NCBI GenBank assembly: GCA_031270475.1
Contig: JAISXO010000003.1
Location: 1-43,749, forward strand
From: Puniceicoccales bacterium
GTDB lineage: Bacteria; Verrucomicrobiota; Verrucomicrobiia; Opitutales; LL51
Reading direction: 5' to 3'
DNA length: 43,749 nucleotides
Of this stretch, positions 25,634 to 36,296 are shown piece after piece. The stretch's first letter is position 1; the number at the start of each line of letters is the position of its first letter. A program made the translations under genes and the position numbers. Below the pieces are notes generated by a model, which had not been told where the DNA came from, searched no databases, and was given only the letters and a program-made list of their open reading frames with translations.

Positions 25634-25650
25634 CTGGCACGAAAATTGCT
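25634..25650 (+). promoter_or_regulatory. Sigma-54-type promoter upstream of dnaK
   Basis: CTGGCACGAAAATTGCT matches the sigma-54 consensus YTGGCACG-N4-TTGCW at every fixed position, with 10 bp between the GG (25636-25637) and the GC (25648-25649). The expected start near 25661 would give dnaK a leader of about 107 nt. I did not see a CIRCE element. Confidence 0.6.
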
Positions 25651-25767
25651 GCTTTATATTTATAGAATGTTTCGGCGCGGAAATATGCGGAAAGTTTTCC
25701 AAAAGGATTCTCCCGAATATCCATGGCCGACAACATGAGTTAAATAATTTAAAGAAAAGGAAATATT

Positions 25768-27681
25768 ATGGCAAAAGTTTTAGGTATTGATCTTGGTACA
25801 ACGAATTCGTGCATGGCAATTATGGAAGGTGGCCAGGCCGTCGTTATCCCTAACTCCGAAGGCGCTCGCACAACCCCCTCCATCGTCGCTTTCTCCAAAA
25901 ATGGTGACCGCCTCGTCGGCCAAGCTGCCAAACGTCAGTCCATTACTAATCCCGAAAATACGATCTTTTCTGCCAAACGCCTCATCGGCCATAAATACGA
26001 CGAAATTAAGGATATCCTCGGAAACTTGCCCTATAAAGTCGTTCCCGGTAAAAATGGTGATGCCGCTATCCAATGCCAGGCCGGCGGTAAAACAGAAATT
26101 TTCTCCCCGGAACAAATCTCATCTATGGTTCTCGCGAAATTAAAAGCCGATGCGGAAGCGTACCTCGGCGAAAAAATTACCCAGGCAGTCATTACCGTTC
26201 CCGCTTATTTTAACGATTCCCAACGGCAGGCTACTAAGGACGCCGGTACGATCGCGGGACTCGAAGTCCTTCGCATTATTAATGAGCCAACGGCTGCTTC
26301 CCTCGCCTACGGCCTCGATAAAAAAGGTGAAAGAAAAATTGCTGTCTATGACCTCGGTGGCGGAACATTCGATATTTCTGTTCTTGAGATCGGTGATGGC
26401 GTATTCGAAGTTAAAGCAACCAATGGCGATACACTCCTCGGCGGCGACGATTGGGATAAGGCCATTATCGATTGGCTCGCAGATACCTTCCGCAGGGAAA
26501 ACGGTATCGATCTGCGTAACGATCCCATCGCCCACCAACGCCTCAAAGAAGAAGCCGAAAAAGCTAAAATCGCTCTCTCCTCTGCCCAGCAAACGGAAAT
26601 TAATTTACCCTTCATTACCGCCGATGCCTCTGGGCCGAAACATTTAAATGTGACGCTCTCTCGCTCCCAATTGGAAAAAGTTTGCGATAACCTATACCAG
26701 CGGACGATCCGACCCTGTAATGCCTGCTTCCAAGATGCCGGCTGGACCGCAAAGGATATCGATGAATTGGTCCTCGTCGGTGGTATGACCCGTTCTCCCA
26801 AAGTTATCGAGGTTGCCCACGATATTGCCGGTAAAGAACCGCATCAGGGCGTTAATCCGGATGAAGTCGTCGCCATCGGTGCCGCGATTCAAGGAGGCGT
26901 CCTCAAAGGCGAAGTAACGGATATCCTTCTTCTCGACGTCACCCCGCTTACACTCGGCATCGAAACCGCCGGCGGAGCCTCAACACCCATGATCGAACGC
27001 AATACAACCATTCCAACCCAGAAAACGCAGACCTTTTCAACTTATTCCGATAATCAAACGGCCGTCGATATCAAGGTCCTTCAGGGCGAACGTCCCCTCG
27101 CTTCACAAAATAAAACCCTCGGTATCTTCCGCCTAGATGGTATACCTATTGCTCCACGCGGATTGCCTCAAATCGAGGTCACATTCGATATTAATGCCAA
27201 TGGCATTCTCAGTGTCACCGCTAAGGATCTCGGTAGCGGTAAAAATCAGAAAATTACGATTACCGGCGCCTCCGGACTTTCCGAAGAAGAAGTGGAAAAA
27301 TTCCGTAAAGAAGCGGAACAGTTCGCCGATTCCGACAAAAAAGCAAAGGAGAAAATTGAGGCCCGTAATCACCTCGATAGCATGCTCTATCAAACGGAAA
27401 AACAACTCAAAGATACGAGCGATAAACTACAGGAGTCCGATCGGAAAAAAATGGAGGAAGCCATCGTCGCCGCTAAAAAAATGTTCGAAAATAACGACGC
27501 CTCCACCGAGGAAATGAAATCCGCCCTTGAGAATCTAACAAAAGTCTTCCAAGATATGGCCCAGGAACTATATAAAAATGTCCAGAGTAACGCCCAAAGT
27601 GGCCAACAATCGGAAAATAAAAAATCCGATGATAATGTGGTCGATGCGAATTTCGAAGTCGTCGACGATGAAAAAAAATAA
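25768..27681 (+). CDS. dnaK: Chaperone protein DnaK (Hsp70)
   Basis: DnaK is the ATP-dependent Hsp70 chaperone of the cytosol. The 637-aa length is normal. The nucleotide-binding domain has [17 protein letters not shown] (residues 5-21), [14 protein letters not shown] and [16 protein letters not shown]; the substrate domain has [14 protein letters not shown]; the C-terminus ends in an acidic [15 protein letters not shown] tail. AAAGGAAAT precedes ATG as the ribosome binding site. No grpE or dnaJ is adjacent. A small membrane ORF and groES-groEL follow in the same direction, so the main chaperones form one block. Confidence 0.98.
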   Translation: MAKVLGIDLGTTNSCMAIMEGGQAVVIPNSEGARTTPSIVAFSKNGDRLVGQAAKRQSITNPENTIFSAKRLIGHKYDEIKDILGNLPYKVVPGKNGDAAIQCQAGGKTEIFSPEQISSMVLAKLKADAEAYLGEKITQAVITVPAYFNDSQRQATKDAGTIAGLEVLRIINEPTAASLAYGLDKKGERKIAVYDLGGGTFDISVLEIGDGVFEVKATNGDTLLGGDDWDKAIIDWLADTFRRENGIDLRNDPIAHQRLKEEAEKAKIALSSAQQTEINLPFITADASGPKHLNVTLSRSQLEKVCDNLYQRTIRPCNACFQDAGWTAKDIDELVLVGGMTRSPKVIEVAHDIAGKEPHQGVNPDEVVAIGAAIQGGVLKGEVTDILLLDVTPLTLGIETAGGASTPMIERNTTIPTQKTQTFSTYSDNQTAVDIKVLQGERPLASQNKTLGIFRLDGIPIAPRGLPQIEVTFDINANGILSVTAKDLGSGKNQKITITGASGLSEEEVEKFRKEAEQFADSDKKAKEKIEARNHLDSMLYQTEKQLKDTSDKLQESDRKKMEEAIVAAKKMFENNDASTEEMKSALENLTKVFQDMAQELYKNVQSNAQSGQQSENKKSDDNVVDANFEVVDDEKK

Positions 27682-27705
27682 TTTATACGATAGAATGGAG
27701 GAAAA

Positions 27706-27876
27706 ATGACTTATTTACTCATCCTTTTTATAGTCTTGTTTGTCACAACAGCGATTGTTCACAAATCGCTTAATGCACACGAAACGAAAAAAATGTGGCT
27801 CCGAGTAACGCATTATTGGCTTGAACATTCGGTGATTATACAATTGATGATCATCATCAATGAATATCTTAAATGA
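27706..27876 (+). CDS. Small membrane protein (56 aa) between dnaK and groES
   Basis: The frame from ATG 27706 to TGA 27876 gives 56 aa, starting MTYLLILFIVLFVTTAIVHK. This is a single clear membrane helix followed by a polar segment (SLNAHETKKMWLRVTHYWLEH) and a second hydrophobic stretch (SVIIQLMIIIN). A strong ribosome binding site, GGAGG, lies 5 nt before ATG, better than those of most genes here. It starts 24 nt after the dnaK stop, so it is probably cotranscribed with dnaK. I know no family; membrane localisation is inferred. Confidence 0.65.
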   Translation: MTYLLILFIVLFVTTAIVHKSLNAHETKKMWLRVTHYWLEHSVIIQLMIIINEYLK

Positions 27877-27940
27877 GCAGAGTACATGGAACGGATTTGG
27901 GATGGATTTGTGAATTTTAACCCTTAATAATTAATTGATT

Positions 27941-28234
27941 ATGAGTACAAGTATTCAACCCTTAGGAGATCGTCTCCTCGTCAAACAAATCGAGGAAAAG
28001 GAACAGGTCAAAGGCGGTATCATTATTCCCGATGCCGCTAAAGAAAAGTCTCAGGAAGCAACCGTAATTGCTCTCGGGACCGGTAAGCGCGACGACGACG
28101 GAAAACGTCTCGGATTCGATGTCGCTGTCGGTGATAAGGTCCTGATCAGTAAATACGGCGGAACGGAGGTCAAACACGATGGCCAAACCTTTATGCTCGT
28201 GCGACAGGATGACCTTCTCGCTGTGTTTAAATAA
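27941..28234 (+). CDS. groES: Co-chaperonin GroES
   Basis: GroES caps the GroEL chamber. From ATG 27941 ([13 protein letters not shown]) it has 97 aa, the usual length; a TTG at 27935 could add two residues but is unlikely. The mobile-loop region ([19 protein letters not shown]) and the C-terminal [20 protein letters not shown] are typical. groEL starts 37 nt downstream, forming the standard operon. Confidence 0.97.
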   Translation: MSTSIQPLGDRLLVKQIEEKEQVKGGIIIPDAAKEKSQEATVIALGTGKRDDDGKRLGFDVAVGDKVLISKYGGTEVKHDGQTFMLVRQDDLLAVFK

Positions 28235-28259
28235 TGTTTAACCCAAATTTTAAAATTGA

Positions 28260-29900
<1,641 letters not shown>

Positions 29901-29943
29901 ATTACGAAACAAGGGAGAATTCTTCCCCCTTAAAACCCCCATA

Positions 29944-30076
29944 CCAGGAGGCGAAGCCTCCTGGAGGCCTCTTCGAGGCCTGTGGCCCGCACCCCGCCCC
30001 CGCGGCTTTGCCGCGGAAGGCCTTGGAACAAGGCCCCGGAGGCTTCGCCTCCGGGCGGGGTGCGGGCCACAGGCCT
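29944..30076. repeat. GC-rich cloverleaf-like hairpin element C
   Basis: Two hairpins, CCAGGAGGC-GAA-GCCTCCTGG (29944-29964) and AGGCCTC-TTC-GAGGCCT (29965-29981), precede a 24-bp outer stem (29976-29999 with 30053-30076, starting AGGCCTGTGGCCCGCACC). The outer stem encloses three hairpins with 3-nt loops: CCGCGGC-TTT-GCCGCGG (30000-30016), GGCCTTG-GAA-CAAGGCC (30019-30035) and CCGGAGGC-TTC-GCCTCCGG (30036-30054). The stem could serve as a groEL terminator, but it is far larger than needed. It lies between groEL and dnaB. Confidence 0.9.
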
Positions 30077-30154
30077 GCCAAAAATCCTCGCCAAATAACC
30101 AATAAATTTATGCTTGCCAACGAAATACTTTAGCAAATCCTGATAACAATATTC

Positions 30155-31522
30155 GTGACTAAGCCCCAACAAAGCATTCATCGAACACCTCCTTTCAGTA
30201 TAGAATGTGAGCAAGCGCTGCTTGCCGGGTGTATTATCGATGGCGGTCAAGACAGTATCACGAGCTGTATTCAGGAAAAAATCACCTCCGATTCTTTCTA
30301 TCTTCCAGCGCACAGCTTGATTTACAGCGCCCTTTTAGAACTTTACAGTGCAAATACGGCAATTAACGAGCTAATTGTTGCGGAAAAACTCGCTACCCAC
30401 GGTGAATTAGAAAAAGTAGGCGGCCACGAATACATCAACGCCATTGCCAATCGCATCGATACTCCGGCGCAATTAAAGTATTACATCGAGCGCATTAGAG
30501 ATCTCGACCTCATTCGAAAGATTATTGCCGTTGCGAACACAAGTATTGAAAGTGCCTATGCCGGTGTTGAGGATGCGAAGCAATTTCTCGACGACGTTGA
30601 AAAATCGATCCTTGCCATTTCAGGGAATCGCATTGCCGATACCATTACTCATATTAAAAAGTTGATGGATGATGCAGCCAATCTCATCAACCGCATGCAC
30701 AAACATCGCGGCGAAGTTACCGGTGTCGCCTCTGGATTTATCGATCTTGACCGGTTAACCTACGGATTTCATCCCGGAGAAATGATCGTTATTGCAGCAC
30801 GGCCCTCCATGGGGAAGACGAGTTTAGCGCTCAATATTGCCGAACACGCTACCGCCTCGAAAACATCTTCCGTGCCCACCTTATTTTTTAGTTTAGAGAT
30901 GTCTGCGGAACAACTGGCCATGCGTATGTTATGTAGTCGTTCTGGAACCAACATAACGAAATTACGCAACGGATTCGCTCCCAGAGAAGAACTAGCAAAT
31001 ATCAGTGCAACAGCCAATGAATTAAAAACAATTCCCCTATGGATTGACGAATCGAGTGGGATATCGATTACGGAGATGCGTGCCAAGGCGCGGCGCATGT
31101 GTAATAAACATAAACTAGGTTTAATTATTATTGATTATTTACAGCTTCTCGCCAGTCGGGATCCGAAAACGCCACGTGAGCAACAAATTTCTGAGATTTC
31201 TCGTGGCATAAAAGCTATGGCCCGTGAATTGGCGCTACCGGTCATTGTTTTGAGCCAATTAAATCGGGAAGCCGAAAAGGAAAAACGCCAGCCACGCCTA
31301 TCCGATTTACGCGAATCGGGCGCTATCGAACAGGATGCGGATATTGTTTTAATGCTAGCGAAGCGCAAAGATAGTGATGATAATCAGGAAGTTTTGCTTG
31401 ATATTATTCCGCGGGATTTGATTATTGCTAAACAGCGGAATGGTCCTATTGGGATTGTTCCCCTAGCCTTTAGAAAAAGTTTAACTCGATTTGAAAATTA
31501 TGCCAAAGAAAATAATTCGTAG
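30155..31522 (+). CDS. dnaB: Replicative DNA helicase DnaB
   Basis: DnaB is the hexameric 5'-3' replicative helicase. The 455-aa protein has the N-terminal primase-interaction domain (about 12-110) and a RecA-type C-terminal domain. Walker A is ARPSMGKTS (215-223), Walker B lies in LGLIIIDYLQLL, and VIVLSQLNREAEKEKRQPRLSDLRESGAIEQDAD is the diagnostic C-terminal block. The start is GTG 30155 (MTKPQQSIHR); no ATG gives the full N-terminal domain. Its 3' end overlaps bamA. It lies about 8 kb from the candidate origin. Confidence 0.97.
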   Translation: MTKPQQSIHRTPPFSIECEQALLAGCIIDGGQDSITSCIQEKITSDSFYLPAHSLIYSALLELYSANTAINELIVAEKLATHGELEKVGGHEYINAIANRIDTPAQLKYYIERIRDLDLIRKIIAVANTSIESAYAGVEDAKQFLDDVEKSILAISGNRIADTITHIKKLMDDAANLINRMHKHRGEVTGVASGFIDLDRLTYGFHPGEMIVIAARPSMGKTSLALNIAEHATASKTSSVPTLFFSLEMSAEQLAMRMLCSRSGTNITKLRNGFAPREELANISATANELKTIPLWIDESSGISITEMRAKARRMCNKHKLGLIIIDYLQLLASRDPKTPREQQISEISRGIKAMARELALPVIVLSQLNREAEKEKRQPRLSDLRESGAIEQDADIVLMLAKRKDSDDNQEVLLDIIPRDLIIAKQRNGPIGIVPLAFRKSLTRFENYAKENNS

Positions 31523-34145
31523 CCTCTGTGTTGCGTGGTTTTTTAGTTTCCATGTTTTAGTTTTTGCCGATGGCGATCCGGATTCCTTGGAAGACCTGGA
31601 TTCTACGGCCCAGCCATTGATGTCAGTCTATTCTAGCGCAGTCGATGATGAAACGAATTACGATCTGGAAGACTCCTTCGAAGATGTGGATTTTGTGGCT
31701 CAGCCATTGATGCCGACCTATTCCAGCGCGGTCGATAACGAAACAATTTACGATCAGGAACCCATGCTCCCAAGCAATAAAGAAACTTTACCAGACGATT
31801 CCGATATAAAAAAAGAATCGGAACCGGATTCGCTGCCTCCATCGGCGACTACTTTTTCTTCATACGCTAAAACCAGTGAACAAGGCCCCTTCCTGATTCG
31901 AAAAATTTTCATTACGGTCGACGGTAATGTTCCTGCAAACGAGGATTTCATTCGTTCACGGATGAAACTTTCCGAAGAGGAATCTTTTAACCCCTATGTC
32001 GCCGATGAAGCCATGCATTCACTATTTGCGACGAATATTTTCGAGGACATTCATATTTCTGCCGATCAAAACAGAGATGGAACGCTAGATGTACACCTTA
32101 TGTTAACCTCGCGTCCCAAGATTGCAGCCATTGAATACCCGCACGAAAAAACCAGTAATAAGAAATTAAAAAAAGAGTTAAAGACTGTTTCGGGAGAATA
32201 TCTCAACAAAGCCTTTATTAACGACGATATTCAAACAATTTATCGATACTACCAAACCCAGGGATTTCCGAAACCAACGATTAATTATGAAATTATACCA
32301 ACCGATGATCCCAAATATGTAAAGGTCGTCTTTGATATCGTTCCCGGCGAAGGATTGCATATTTCTAAAATCAATTTTATCAATTTTATTGATGTAGATA
32401 CGGAAAAAATTCGTAAACGAATGGTACTCAAAACGTGGTCGATTTTCTCATTTATTACCAAAAAAGGTTGCTTTGTCGATGTTTTATTGGATGTGGACCG
32501 CACAATGATTACCGAAGAAATGCAAAATGCAGGCTATTTGGATGCCAAAATCGTCCGCGCCGAATTTGTTAATGCAAACAACAAAACAAATGGAATACTG
32601 GAATTTGTCGCCGATCTCGGTCAAAAATATTTCATAGGAAATGTCCATTTTGAAGGCAACAACATCTACTCCAATGACCAAATTGCTTCGCTCATAAAAA
32701 TTAAAACAGGCGATCCATTTTCTCCAGGTAACATCGATGGCGTAGCTGAAACTATTCGCAACTTTTACAGCTACCATGGCTATATTAATTCTTTTGTCAA
32801 AATTGAAAAAATTCCCACCTTTGTCAATAACACGATTGACGTAAAATTCATAATCAATGAGTCGTCTTTGACCTACGTAAATTCAATCCTTATCAAAGGT
32901 AATTTCAAAACGAAAAATAAAGTTATTCTACGCGAATTAGCACTAGCTCCGGGAGAGAAATTTAATTACATCAAAATGAAAAACAGCGAAAATCGCCTCA
33001 AAAATACTGGTTTTTTTGAGACCGTTTCGCTGGATGTCAGAGACAGCGATACGCCGGATTACAAAGATATTCAAGTCGACATAAAAGAAAAAAATACGGG
33101 AAAAATACAAGTCGGTGGTGCGATCAGCGCGAAAAATAATCAATTTGTCTTCTTAGAGCTCTCCCAATCCAATTTTGACCTCTTTAATTCCCGGGCTAAA
33201 TTCCAGGGATCCGGCCAAAAAGCACGCACACGTGTCCAAATTGGTACCCGTAGTAATCAGCTAATCCTATCCTTTGAAGAACCCTATCTCTTCGACCGCG
33301 AACTCGCATTCGGAACCGACCTCGTAGGCGAAAAAACGAAATATCGCGAATCGGATAGCAACTACAGCGGGGCGACCTACGATAGGACTTCGCTCGGCAT
33401 GGAACCCTATTTTCGAAAACGCCTCTATGAACTGTGGGTCGGCCGCTTAGCATACAACATCACCGGTGGCAATATCCGTAATGTCGCCGATAACGCTCCG
33501 AAACCTCTAAAAGACGAAAAGGGACATTTTACCGATTCACGCATAAAATTTTCCATCGAACGCGATACTCGAGATAATTATATTTTCCCGAGGACGGGTT
33601 CCCTACTCGATATTGATACACAGATAGCCGGCATTGGAGGAACAAGGAAGCTTTTCAAAACCGCCGCAAGCGCAACAAAATGGTTTACCATTTCCGAAAA
33701 ATATGATCATACGCTAGCATTGGCATTCAGAATTGGAACAATTTGTCCGTTTTCCGGAAAAACAACACCCTATACGGAACGCTACTTCTTGGGAGGCGAC
33801 ACGCTAATGCGTGGATTCGAAGATCGAGAAATATCTCCAAAAGAAAAAAAGGTAAACGCCGTCACCTACGAAAGTGTGGGCGGTAATTCCTTCGTCTACG
33901 GCGGAGCAGAATATACATTCAATATTTTTGACGATTTTTATGGCGCAGTTTTTCTCGAAGTGGGTAATGTGGGCATACATCAATCGCCCTTTCGCCATGG
34001 GTTTAATGTGGATGCCGGTTTCGGATTACGCATATTCATTGGCGGTATGCCCCTTCATCTCGACTGGGGATATCCCATTCACTGCACAAAAGGTGTACAA
34101 AAAGACGGTATACAATTTAACTTTTCATTTGGCACATCCTTTTAG
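31500..34145 (+). CDS. bamA: Outer membrane protein assembly factor BamA
   Basis: BamA inserts beta-barrel proteins into the outer membrane. From ATG 31500 it has 881 aa: signal peptide (SLCVAWFFSFHVLVFA), an acidic extension, several POTRA domains (about 125-470) and the C-terminal beta-barrel ending in FNFSFGTSF with the terminal Phe. The barrel contains RYFLGGDTLMRGFEDREI and the VGEKTKYRESD region. The extension at about 27-85 is an unusual tandem repeat of 30 residues (AQPLMSVYSSAVDDET... / AQPLMPTYSSAVDNET...). It overlaps dnaB by 23 nt. Confidence 0.96.
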   Translation: MPKKIIRSLCVAWFFSFHVLVFADGDPDSLEDLDSTAQPLMSVYSSAVDDETNYDLEDSFEDVDFVAQPLMPTYSSAVDNETIYDQEPMLPSNKETLPDDSDIKKESEPDSLPPSATTFSSYAKTSEQGPFLIRKIFITVDGNVPANEDFIRSRMKLSEEESFNPYVADEAMHSLFATNIFEDIHISADQNRDGTLDVHLMLTSRPKIAAIEYPHEKTSNKKLKKELKTVSGEYLNKAFINDDIQTIYRYYQTQGFPKPTINYEIIPTDDPKYVKVVFDIVPGEGLHISKINFINFIDVDTEKIRKRMVLKTWSIFSFITKKGCFVDVLLDVDRTMITEEMQNAGYLDAKIVRAEFVNANNKTNGILEFVADLGQKYFIGNVHFEGNNIYSNDQIASLIKIKTGDPFSPGNIDGVAETIRNFYSYHGYINSFVKIEKIPTFVNNTIDVKFIINESSLTYVNSILIKGNFKTKNKVILRELALAPGEKFNYIKMKNSENRLKNTGFFETVSLDVRDSDTPDYKDIQVDIKEKNTGKIQVGGAISAKNNQFVFLELSQSNFDLFNSRAKFQGSGQKARTRVQIGTRSNQLILSFEEPYLFDRELAFGTDLVGEKTKYRESDSNYSGATYDRTSLGMEPYFRKRLYELWVGRLAYNITGGNIRNVADNAPKPLKDEKGHFTDSRIKFSIERDTRDNYIFPRTGSLLDIDTQIAGIGGTRKLFKTAASATKWFTISEKYDHTLALAFRIGTICPFSGKTTPYTERYFLGGDTLMRGFEDREISPKEKKVNAVTYESVGGNSFVYGGAEYTFNIFDDFYGAVFLEVGNVGIHQSPFRHGFNVDAGFGLRIFIGGMPLHLDWGYPIHCTKGVQKDGIQFNFSFGTSF

Positions 34146-34288
34146 CGTTGACTTGCTAGGAAATATTTTTTGCATTAGCCCAGTTTAAGGTTACAAAATA
34201 AGGGAAGTTTTGTTTTTTCCTGAAAATGTCTTGACAATACATTATTTGATAATACGCCGTAAGCGGATTTATCTTAGGGGATAGTGGT

Positions 34289-34465
34289 ATGGTAGAAGGA
34301 TTATTGAAGGATATTGCCATTAGTTTTGGGTTTATGGCTGTTTTTTTTGGGGCATCGTTGCTCTTTGGAACCGCATCGGAAAAGAAAGCACGGGTGTCGT
34401 ATATCATCCATGAAAAAGTAGAAAACGTGGAAGGTGACAACGAACTGTTTGTACTCAACAGATGA
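34289..34465 (+). CDS. Small membrane protein (58 aa)
   Basis: The frame ATG 34289 to TGA 34465 encodes 58 aa. A hydrophobic helix (SFGFMAVFFGASLLFGTA) follows a short N-terminus, then a charged tail (SEKKARVSYIIHEKVENVEGD). AGGGG lies about 10 nt upstream. TTGACA at 34230 begins a promoter-like region containing GATAAT, but the spacing is poor. An ORF on the opposite strand looks like its shadow. The family is unknown. Confidence 0.5.
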   Translation: MVEGLLKDIAISFGFMAVFFGASLLFGTASEKKARVSYIIHEKVENVEGDNELFVLNR

Positions 34466-34577
34466 GAAAACTTTTCCAAAAAAATCAAAAGCAATAAGGT
34501 CGGCTCTCATCCAGGGCAAGTGGTTTTTCTTCTATTTTTGCCCACATTGTTGGAATGATGATATGCGATAAAATTAT

Positions 34578-36296
34578 CTAGCGCACCCCTTTAAAAATAA
34601 TCAATTGTTGTGCGATCTCTGCAAACACGGGATACGCCGCACGGATGCCATATGCTGTGCCTCCCGTCGGCATAATAGGATTGTCCAGGACGACCGTAAT
34701 TAAAAATTGCGGATCTTTCAAAGGAAGAAAACCGGAACAGGATGCAACGTGATGCTCCCGCGAATATGTACCATTGATAATTTTTTGCGACGTTCCCGTT
34801 TTATAGGCCAATTTAACTCCTGCTACGGCCGAAGAAGAAGATTCCGGATTATGAAGGAGTTCGCCCAATTTTTTTGCAATAACCGATGGCAAAACCTGCC
34901 GAACAACTCTGGATTCCGTCTCAGCAATAACCGCTTCCCTTTCATCCATCAGACGTGAAATAATTTTTGGCTGCAGTAAATACCCTCCGCTAGCAATAAC
35001 TCCCATGGCTTGATGAACCTGCAATGGCGTCGCATTAATGGCATGCCCCATGGGAAATCGCGTAATAGTTAAGCCGTCCCAAATTTTCGGCTTCGGTACA
35101 AAACCTGCCGATTCTCCATCAAATCCATAGCCCGTTCTTTCCCCAAAACCAAACGTACGCGCAGCATGATATAGTCGCTCCGCCCCTAGCATAATTCCAA
35201 TCTGAGCTACCCCACGATTACTCGATTTTCGCAAAACATCTACAGCACTTAATTTTCCAAAAAACGTGTGATCACGAGGTAAACTGTACTTTTTGCCGCC
35301 ATAGGAAAAGTGTTCCCGGGAACAATCGAAGGTCTGGTCAAGCGTAATAAGTCCCTGCTCCAAAGCGACGCTAAAGGGTATAATTTTAAAAACGGATCCC
35401 GGTTCATAGAGATCGGTAATGGCCCGGTTGCGAAGATTATCGATAGACGATTTAGCATATTCGTTACAATTAAAAGTCGGCGCATTACATAACGCTAGAA
35501 TGGCTCCCCGATTAGGATCGCTTACAATCACCGTTCCATTTTTCGCCTTAAGTTCCTCCATGGCCCGCCGAAGAGCCTGTTCCGCGATCGTCTGTATTTG
35601 TAACTCAATTGTAAGATTGACGTGCGAACCATTTTTGGGCTCCACGACGGACTTGCGAAATAAAGCAATTTCCTCCCGTTTACCATTTTTTTCCGAGACA
35701 ATCCAGCCATCCTGTCCGCATAAAAAATCATTCAAAAAATGCTCGATCCCACTGACCGCGATCCCTCCCCGATTGATGAAACCAATCACATGGCTCGCCA
35801 ACTCATTGTTGGGATAGACCCGCTCGCTCCGCATATTGCCATAAATACCTTTTATTTGTAAATCTTTTATTTTTCGGTAGAGATCTTCATCTTCAATGGT
35901 TGCAATCTTTTTCCAACGCAATCGCCGCTCTCTGCCTTCGCGAATTAAACTTTCACGCCTAAAAAAATCGGCCATATCCTCCGTTTTTTTTTCCAAGAGT
36001 GCCGCCAATTGGGCAATTTTTTCCCGATCTTTATGGCAATCAATGATATAGGGATCGACACCAATGTCAAATTTTACAGTTGTTAGCGCAAAAATAGCCC
36101 CATTGCAATCTCGAATCTTACCTCGAACAGCTTTTCGAACCGATTTCGTTGCCCGGGCATTATTTATAAAATTCTCATAATAACTGCGACTAAAATGGGA
36201 TAAATCGAGAATGCGATAGCTCAGACCCAAAAAAATGAAAAACAGTACAAAAAGAAGTAATATAAAGCGCCAACGAGAAAACATGCCGTCATTCAA
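34578..36296 (-). CDS. ftsI: Peptidoglycan transpeptidase, class B PBP (FtsI type)
   Basis: The transpeptidase cross-links septal peptidoglycan and is the beta-lactam target. The 572-aa protein has one N-terminal membrane helix (about 10-27), a dimerisation/pedestal domain and the three active-site motifs: S301-V-F-K304 (EPGSVFKI), S358-S-N360 (KSSN) and K499-T-G501 (YKTGTS). The overall layout matches FtsI; PBP2-type or SpoVD-type paralogs cannot be wholly excluded. It follows the HAD gene with a 4-nt overlap, so the two are coupled. Cell wall synthesis is therefore retained. Confidence 0.88.
   Translation of the reverse strand: MNDGMFSRWRFILLLFVLFFIFLGLSYRILDLSHFSRSYYENFINNARATKSVRKAVRGKIRDCNGAIFALTTVKFDIGVDPYIIDCHKDREKIAQLAALLEKKTEDMADFFRRESLIREGRERRLRWKKIATIEDEDLYRKIKDLQIKGIYGNMRSERVYPNNELASHVIGFINRGGIAVSGIEHFLNDFLCGQDGWIVSEKNGKREEIALFRKSVVEPKNGSHVNLTIELQIQTIAEQALRRAMEELKAKNGTVIVSDPNRGAILALCNAPTFNCNEYAKSSIDNLRNRAITDLYEPGSVFKIIPFSVALEQGLITLDQTFDCSREHFSYGGKKYSLPRDHTFFGKLSAVDVLRKSSNRGVAQIGIMLGAERLYHAARTFGFGERTGYGFDGESAGFVPKPKIWDGLTITRFPMGHAINATPLQVHQAMGVIASGGYLLQPKIISRLMDEREAVIAETESRVVRQVLPSVIAKKLGELLHNPESSSSAVAGVKLAYKTGTSQKIINGTYSREHHVASCSGFLPLKDPQFLITVVLDNPIMPTGGTAYGIRAAYPVFAEIAQQLIIFKGVR

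Noticed and set aside
25621-25767. CIRCE/HrcA operator before dnaK
   Set aside because: No TTAGCACTC-N9-GAGTGCTAA or close variant is visible here or before groES.
29902-30313. Minus-strand ORFs over hairpin element C and the dnaB start
   Set aside because: They are shadows of palindromic DNA and of dnaB.
34156-34494. 112-aa minus-strand ORF downstream of bamA
   Set aside because: It is a low-quality antisense frame; the plus-strand small ORF has a ribosome binding site and a membrane helix.
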